This document shows positions 31,718 through 36,252 of a stretch of DNA of 36,252 nucleotides, piece by piece. Under the pieces are notes generated by a model. That model worked only from the letters and a program-made list of their open reading frames with translations. It ran no database searches and was not told the origin of the DNA. Position numbers and translations under genes: made by a program. Every line of letters starts with the position of its first letter. Within the stretch, counting starts at the first letter, position 1. The DNA comes from Burkholderia sp. Ax-1724 (GTDB lineage: Bacteria; Pseudomonadota; Gammaproteobacteria; Burkholderiales; Burkholderiaceae), in contig NZ_VWWL01000042.1 of assembly GCF_011752995.1 (NCBI RefSeq), forward strand, positions 1 to 36,252, given 5' to 3'.

Positions 31718-32677
31718 TTACCCGCGCTCGGCATTCAGCGCGCGCTCGCCGTCGGCATGCGTCGAGCCCTTTGCCGGACGGCCGGCCCAGTAGCCCGCGA
31801 GCAGCGACCCCGAGAGGTTGTGCCACACCGAAAAGAGCGCGCCCGGCAGCGCCGCGAGCGGCGTGAAGTAGAGCTTGCCGAGCGTCGCGGCGAGGCCGGA
31901 GTTCTGCATGCCGACTTCGATCGCGAGCGTGCGGCAGACGGCTTCGTCGAAACCGAGCAGACGCCCACCCCAGTAGCCGCCGAGCAGGCCGATGCCGTTA
32001 TGCAGCACGACGCCGAGCATCACCACGAGACCGACCGAGGCAATGCTCTTCTGCGTGCCGCCGACCACCGCGCCGATGATCAGCACGATCGCGACCATCG
32101 AGACGAGCGGCAGAATCGGCTCGACCTTGCGCACGAGCTTGCCGAACAGATGGTTGATGACGAGACCGACGACGATCGGCAGCGCGACGATCTGCAGGAT
32201 GCTCATCAGCATGCCTTGCACGTCGACGACGATCGACGCGTCGACGTAAAGACGCGTCAGCAGCGGTGTCGCGAACACGCCGACGAGCGTCGACAGCGCG
32301 CTGATCGTGACCGACAGCGCGACGTCGCCGCGCGCGAGATAGATCATCACGTTCGACGCGGTGCCGCTCGCGACGCTGCCGACCAGCACCATGCCGGCGG
32401 TCAGGTCGGGCGGCATGCGCAGCACCCGGGCGATGACCCACGCGGCGAGCGGCATCACGAGGTAGTGCAGCACGATGCCGGCGATCACGGGCGCGGGGCG
32501 CGTGAACACGCGCAGGAAGTCGGACGCCGACAGCGTGACGCCCATCGCCAGCATGATGATCGTGAGAAGCGTGGTGACGTGCGGCGCGACGCCGGCAAAC
32601 GACGCTGGCGAGAAATACGCGGCGATCGAAACGAGCACGGCCCAGAGCGGGAACAGGCGGGTGACGCGGGCAAGCAT
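31718..32677 (-). CDS. Bile acid:sodium symporter (BASS) family transporter
   Basis: A 319-residue membrane protein with about ten helices. The family signatures are LTIIMLAMGVTLSASDF, VASGTASNVMIYLARGDVAL (the crossover helix with the sodium site), IEVGMQNSGLAATL and FSVWHNLSGSLLA. Bacterial members carry pantoate, pyruvate-type acids or other organic anions with sodium, so the name does not imply bile acids. GAGGA lies upstream of ATG 32677. The neighbours give no clue to the substrate. Confidence 0.92.
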   Translation of the reverse strand: MLARVTRLFPLWAVLVSIAAYFSPASFAGVAPHVTTLLTIIMLAMGVTLSASDFLRVFTRPAPVIAGIVLHYLVMPLAAWVIARVLRMPPDLTAGMVLVGSVASGTASNVMIYLARGDVALSVTISALSTLVGVFATPLLTRLYVDASIVVDVQGMLMSILQIVALPIVVGLVINHLFGKLVRKVEPILPLVSMVAIVLIIGAVVGGTQKSIASVGLVVMLGVVLHNGIGLLGGYWGGRLLGFDEAVCRTLAIEVGMQNSGLAATLGKLYFTPLAALPGALFSVWHNLSGSLLAGYWAGRPAKGSTHADGERALNAERG

Positions 32678-33091
32678 GGCGGTGGGTCCTCAGGTTTTTT
32701 TATTGCGAGAAATCGGTGTGACGGGTCCGGCAGCCGGCATCGGCCGGGGAGTCGGCTACCGGCGGCGGGCGTTCCGTTTTTTTGCTGCGCCGGAGCGCGT
32801 GAAGCGGTGAGCGGTGACAGCAGGTGCGCGGCCACGGCATCGTCGACGCGCGGCTAACCCGGTGCGATCCGATGCACGGCGCGTGGCGAGCAGCCCATTC
32901 GAGCGGCAGGCCGCGTGGGCGAGGGTAGGCGCCCCAGCTACGCAATCCGGCGCAGGCCTTCGTGAGGCGCGCCTGCCTGTGTGCGGCTCGTGGCTCGCGA
33001 CGCGCGAACGCGGGTAAGCGCGCGCGTGCCGAGGCGGCCATTTTACCGTTTGCAGGGAGTGCTTCAGGAGTGGGGGTTTCCGCTATTTCGC
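32678..33091. other. Spacer between MATE exporter and BASS transporter genes
   Basis: No gene, promoter or clear terminator can be supported in these 414 bp. They are GC-rich and lie between two genes on the minus strand. Confidence 0.5.
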
Positions 33092-34504
33092 TCAGACCGG
33101 CCGCGCCGGCGGCGTGGCCGGTTCCGCCGGCAGCCGGCGCAGGCTCAGCCGGTGAAAGCGCAGCGTCATCAGCAGCGCGACGCTCGCGAGGCCGGCGGCA
33201 AGCCCCCACCACAAGCCGCGCGCGCCGAGGCCGCCGTGAAACGCGAGCAGATAGCCGGTCGGAAAGCCGATCACCCAGTAGCCGAACGCGGCGGCGATCA
33301 TCGGGATGCGCGTGTCCTTCAGGCCGCGCAGGCAGCCCGAGCCGACCGCCTGCATGCCGTCGACGATCTGGAAGATCGCCGCCACGCCGAGCAGCGAACT
33401 CGCGAGCGCGACGGTCGGCGCGTTGGCGGGGTCGTCGAGATGCAGATACAGGCCGACGATCCAGTGCGGCGCGGTGATCAGCACGAGGCCCGACATCGAC
33501 ATGAAGCCGACGCCGAGCGCCAGCGCGACGAAGCCCGCATGGCGCGCGGCGAGCGGCTGGCCGGCGCCGGCCCAGTAGCCGACCCGCACGTTGGCGGCCT
33601 GGCCGATCGACAGCGGCACCATGAACGCGACCGAGGCGACGTTCAGCGCGATCTGATGCGCGGCCAGCTGCGATTCGCCGAGCAGGCCGACCATCAGCCC
33701 CGTCGCGAGGAAGAGGGTCGACTCGACGCCGTAGGTGATCGCGACCGGCCAGCCGATGCCGAACAGCTCGCCCATCAGCGGCAGCCTGGGCCGTGTCGCG
33801 ACGACGAAATGCCGGAAGCGCGGCCGCAGATGCAGCAGCGCCATCAGCACGAGCGCGGTCAACCAGACGGTGATCGTGGTCGCGGCCGCCGAGCCGAGAA
33901 AGCCGAGCCGCGGCAGTCCGTAGGCGCCGTGGATCAGCCCGTAGTTCAGGAAGCCGTTCACGCCGACGCTCGCGATCGACACCCACAGCAGCCGCCGCGC
34001 CGCGCCGATCGCCGGCAGGAACGAGCGCATGAGCCCCACGCCGATCAGGCTCGCGGGCGCGCCCCAGCGCAGCACCGCCGCATATTCGCCGACGTTGTGC
34101 GCGAGCAGGCCCGGCTCGCCGAACGCGAGCAGGATCTGCGAGGCGAACGACAGCAGGATGAACGCCGGCACCGAGAGCAGCACCGACAGCACGAAACCGG
34201 TCCAGTAGATAGGCGGCACGCGGCCGTCGTCCTGCGCGCCGCGCGCGTGCGCGACGCTGACGCTGACCGAGGTCAGCACGCCCTGCAGCAGCGTGACGAC
34301 GACGAAAAACAGATTCGCGCCGAGGCCGCCGGCTGCGAGCGCGTCGGGGCCGAGCGAGCCGAGCAGGATCGTATCGGTGACGCTCATTGCCATCTGCGAC
34401 AGTTGGGCAATGGCGAGCGGCGCGGCGAGCCGCGCGGTGTCGGCCGCGTGGCGGGATAGGGTCGGCGGCCGGGAGGCCGCGCGGGCGAAGCCGGATTGGG
34501 TCAT
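33092..34504 (-). CDS. MATE family multidrug exporter (NorM-like)
   Basis: A 470-residue inner-membrane protein with about twelve helices in two related halves. Family blocks are LAAPLAIAQLSQMAMSVTDTI, WGAPASLIGVGLMRSFLPAI, NGFLNYGLIHGAYG, ATGLMVGLLGESQLAAHQIA, VPLSIGQAANVRVGYWAGAG and GSGCLRGLKDTRIPM. These are typical of the NorM branch, which exports cationic drugs against sodium or protons. ATG 34504 gives the expected N-terminal helix; no good ribosome binding site is visible, and the long open frame upstream has no family resemblance. Confidence 0.93.
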   Translation of the reverse strand: MTQSGFARAASRPPTLSRHAADTARLAAPLAIAQLSQMAMSVTDTILLGSLGPDALAAGGLGANLFFVVVTLLQGVLTSVSVSVAHARGAQDDGRVPPIYWTGFVLSVLLSVPAFILLSFASQILLAFGEPGLLAHNVGEYAAVLRWGAPASLIGVGLMRSFLPAIGAARRLLWVSIASVGVNGFLNYGLIHGAYGLPRLGFLGSAAATTITVWLTALVLMALLHLRPRFRHFVVATRPRLPLMGELFGIGWPVAITYGVESTLFLATGLMVGLLGESQLAAHQIALNVASVAFMVPLSIGQAANVRVGYWAGAGQPLAARHAGFVALALGVGFMSMSGLVLITAPHWIVGLYLHLDDPANAPTVALASSLLGVAAIFQIVDGMQAVGSGCLRGLKDTRIPMIAAAFGYWVIGFPTGYLLAFHGGLGARGLWWGLAAGLASVALLMTLRFHRLSLRRLPAEPATPPARPV

Positions 34505-34896
34505 GAAAAGCGGGTCATGAAATGCCTGGCGGCGAAAAGTGGCGACAGCGAGGCGCGGGCAAAAGCGGCGGCGCGGGTCGGGAACGGCGCGCCGGGCGGC
34601 CCGGTGGCGCGACGAACGGGGAGCAATTCGTGGCGCGGCGGCCGGCGGCGCGGTTCGTTGCGCGGGCTGTCGCTTACGCTTACCTGTCGAAACCCACAGC
34701 TTATTGCCTCGCCCGGCCAATGTCGATGGTGGATGCACGGTTCCAGTGCGTGCCGTCCGGCGCATTTCCGGACTGCGACGGTGGGACCGAATGTGCGGCG
34801 GCGGGGGCCGCGGATGCATTGCCTAAGCGGACCGTGGCAGCGGCCCCGGCCCCGCGCCGCGGGCTTTGAGCCGCGGCAAGCGGCTTCGGCTCCGCG
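34505..34896. other. Spacer upstream of the MATE gene
   Basis: These 392 bp lie between two minus-strand genes and contain no gene, terminator or promoter I can support. All open frames here are short and have no recognisable features. Confidence 0.5.
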
Positions 34897-35115
34897 TCAG
34901 CCCTCGTGAACCGCAATGCGCGTATCGCCGAGCAGCACGACCTGGCCCGCGCGGATCTTGCACGTTTTACGCGTTTCGATCTGACCGTCGACGGTCACGG
35001 CACCTTCCGCGACCATCATTTTCGCGGAGCCGCCGCTGTCCGCGAGGCCCGTTATCTTCAGGAGATTGTGCAGTTCGACGTACTCGCCGGTGAGCGTGAA
35101 ATTGAGGTTGGGCAT
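34897..35115 (-). CDS. Small S4-domain RNA-binding protein (YbcJ-like)
   Basis: The 72-residue protein is essentially one S4 RNA-binding domain: FTLTGEYVELHNLLKITGLA, then GGSAKMMVAEGAVTVDGQIE and ETRKTCKIRAGQVV. This is the YbcJ type found in many proteobacteria. The RNA partner is not established. ATG 35115 is selected because it begins the domain. The open frame continues upstream to 35490 without any recognisable sequence. Confidence 0.88.
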   Translation of the reverse strand: MPNLNFTLTGEYVELHNLLKITGLADSGGSAKMMVAEGAVTVDGQIETRKTCKIRAGQVVLLGDTRIAVHEG

Positions 35116-35508
35116 GACGTTTGCGCCTTTGCGGGGCTGCGGGTTGGCGGTCGGGGTTCGCATCATAAAGCACAACGCGGGCGCGAGCGGAAACCGGCGG
35201 CCGCCAACAGAGCACCAGGCGGCCGGCGGCGGGTGAGACGGGCGCCGGTCTCCCCGCAAGCAATTGAAAGCAGATGTTATGCAGATGTTGGAAAGTGAAA
35301 CGTTCCGTAACGCTAGTCGTACCGGATGGATTTCACTCCTAAAGTGCAATTCAGCAGTGAAGCCCGCTGGATTCCGGATACGCACCTGATGGCAACTGGT
35401 CCGGCGACGCCCAGGACCGGGCGCGGCACGCGAGGCATCCGGCATACCCCGCCATCGTGACGTCAGATCGTCCGCCCGTGTCACGACCACTTTAGAGAGG
35501 ATTTAGCC
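35116..35508. other. Divergent spacer before the last gene
   Basis: A 393-bp region between divergent genes. It contains a direct repeat GCAGATGTT (35270 and 35281) and a TGACGTCA palindrome (35458-35465) close to the last gene's start. The stretch 35260-35360 is AT-richer and probably holds the promoters, but none could be fixed. Confidence 0.4.
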
Positions 35509-36009
35509 ATGACTCAGATTCGTTCGCTCCTGATCGGTACCGTCCTTACCGCTTTTGCCGCGACGGCCGCCGTTGCACAGACCGCACAGCCGGCCACCGG
35601 CATCGGCGGTCAGGCGCAGATCCAGACGCAAGGCACCGTTGGCGTTGCTCCGCCGGCCCCGTCCGTCCCTGTTGCCCAGGGCGCGCTGCCGACTCCGGAT
35701 GCGCCCGCCGCCCAGGGCGTCGAGCCGGCCCCGCCGCCGACCCGTCTGACGGCGCCGGGCTCGCCCGACCCGCTCGTGCAGAAGCGTGAAGCCGATGCGA
35801 AGGCCAACGCGGAATATCGCGCGTCGAAGAAGACGTCGAAGGCGGAAATGAAGGCGCAGCAGAAGGCCGCGAAGACACAGTACAAGGAGCAGGTGCGCGA
35901 CGCGAAGATCAACCAGAAGGCCGACAAGCAGACCGCCAACAACGCGATGAAGATGAACATGGAAGGGCAGGCGGGCGAGCAGGCCGAGGGTGCCGACGTC
36001 AAGCATTAA
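35509..36009 (+). CDS. Exported Ala/Pro/Lys-rich protein of unknown function
   Basis: A 166-residue protein with a signal peptide (MTQIRSLLIGTVLTAFAATA, cleavage after AVAQ). Next comes a Pro/Ala-rich segment (about 40-90), then a strongly charged helical part (about 90-150) with many Lys, Glu and Gln residues (KREADAKANAEYRASKKTS, EMKAQQKAAKTQYKEQVRDA) that looks like coiled coil. ATG 35509 has GAGAGGA upstream. I do not recognise the family beyond noting that such small exported Lys/Ala-rich proteins occur widely in Burkholderiaceae. It may be a periplasmic or nucleic-acid-related structural protein; this is a guess. Confidence 0.75.
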   Translation: MTQIRSLLIGTVLTAFAATAAVAQTAQPATGIGGQAQIQTQGTVGVAPPAPSVPVAQGALPTPDAPAAQGVEPAPPPTRLTAPGSPDPLVQKREADAKANAEYRASKKTSKAEMKAQQKAAKTQYKEQVRDAKINQKADKQTANNAMKMNMEGQAGEQAEGADVKH

Positions 36010-36120
36010 GCCGCCGGCATCAGGCCCCGATGCCGGGGCGCGCGAGCGGCGTAGAAACACGCGGGCGCGTGCTCCGGCGCGGATTTTTCACAGGGAACTT
36101 CCCGACAGCGTAAGCTCTGA

Positions 36121-36252
36121 CGGCAACCGGCAACCGGCAACCGGCAACCGGCAACCGGCAACCGGCAACCGGCAACCGGCAACCGGCAACCGGCAACCGG
36201 CAACCGGCAACCGGCAACCGGCAACCGGCAACCGGCAACCGGCAACCGGCAA
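36121..36252. repeat. Heptanucleotide tandem array CGGCAAC, 18.9 copies, cut by the window end
   Basis: From 36121 to the last base the sequence is an uninterrupted run of CGGCAAC with no mismatch. Because seven is not a multiple of three, all frames read the same 7-residue peptide repeat (PVAGCRL on the minus strand), so open frames in it mean nothing. It starts about 110 bp after the last gene. Perfect copies indicate recent slippage, and length is probably variable between strains. Confidence 0.97.

Noticed and set aside
32981..34459. 492-codon plus-strand frame over the MATE gene
   Set aside because: Arg/Glu/Gln-rich mirror of membrane helices; no start signal or domain.
35458..35465. 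TGACGTCA palindrome before the last gene
   Set aside because: An 8-bp palindrome is expected by chance at this scale, and no bacterial regulator context supports it.
36006..36245. Open frames with a PVAGCRL peptide repeat at the window end
   Set aside because: A 7-bp repeat without a stop is open in every frame. No ribosome binding site or conserved start is present.

Overview
The window looks like part of the main chromosome of a high-GC betaproteobacterium of the Burkholderiaceae, most like Paraburkholderia, Burkholderia or Caballeronia. This rests on the strong GC bias at third codon positions, the gene order rpsP-rimM-trmD-rplS followed by a CoA-type Nudix hydrolase, and the M48 protease/rsgA/orn/mog/darP/pmbA neighbourhood. 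Almost everything is ordinary core-genome content. No tRNA, rRNA, insertion sequence, prophage or CRISPR array was seen.

Layout. 1-2.3 kb: the end of etfA and an acyl-CoA dehydrogenase (electron transfer from fatty-acid or related acyl-CoA oxidation). 2.4-4.4 kb: dadA (D-amino-acid dehydrogenase) divergent from an Lrp-type regulator. 4.5-5.7 kb: a PA0069-type radical SAM protein preceded by a near-perfect LexA box. 5.7-7.7 kb: a TM2 membrane protein and an exported PQQ-type sugar dehydrogenase. 7.8-12.3 kb: the ribosomal-protein/tRNA-modification operon, a Nudix hydrolase and a CbiB-like membrane protein. 12.4-15 kb: a minus-strand operon of M48 protease, rsgA and a small DUF2007/zinc-ribbon protein. 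15.2-18.8 kb: orn, mog, darP, pmbA. 19-23.1 kb: folA and thyA, separated by a regulatory island. 23.3-27.4 kb: a large exported FecR/DUF6600 protein, a winged-helix regulator and a 46-residue lipoprotein. 27.5-36 kb: acyl-CoA thioesterase, fumC, a phospholipase-D-family lipoprotein, a BASS transporter, a MATE exporter, an S4-domain protein and a small exported Ala/Lys-rich protein. The window ends inside a 7-bp tandem array.

Most interesting region. Between folA and thyA lies what reads as a compact sigma-54 circuit. It contains a VpsR/FleQ-like enhancer-binding protein gene (20368-21762) and a divergent sigma-54 promoter with exact GG-N10-GC spacing (19857-19872, minus). A perfect 18-bp palindrome sits about 110 bp upstream of the expected start site (19947-19964). 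An undescribed 83-codon gene with a strong ribosome binding site follows immediately downstream (19578-19829, minus). A terminator hairpin and an extra small ORF lie between them.

The second notable signal is at 4484-4538, where a LexA box, a sigma-70-like promoter and the lrp terminator are interlocked in about 50 bp in front of the radical SAM gene. All functional statements come from reading the sequence and family knowledge; no database search was run.
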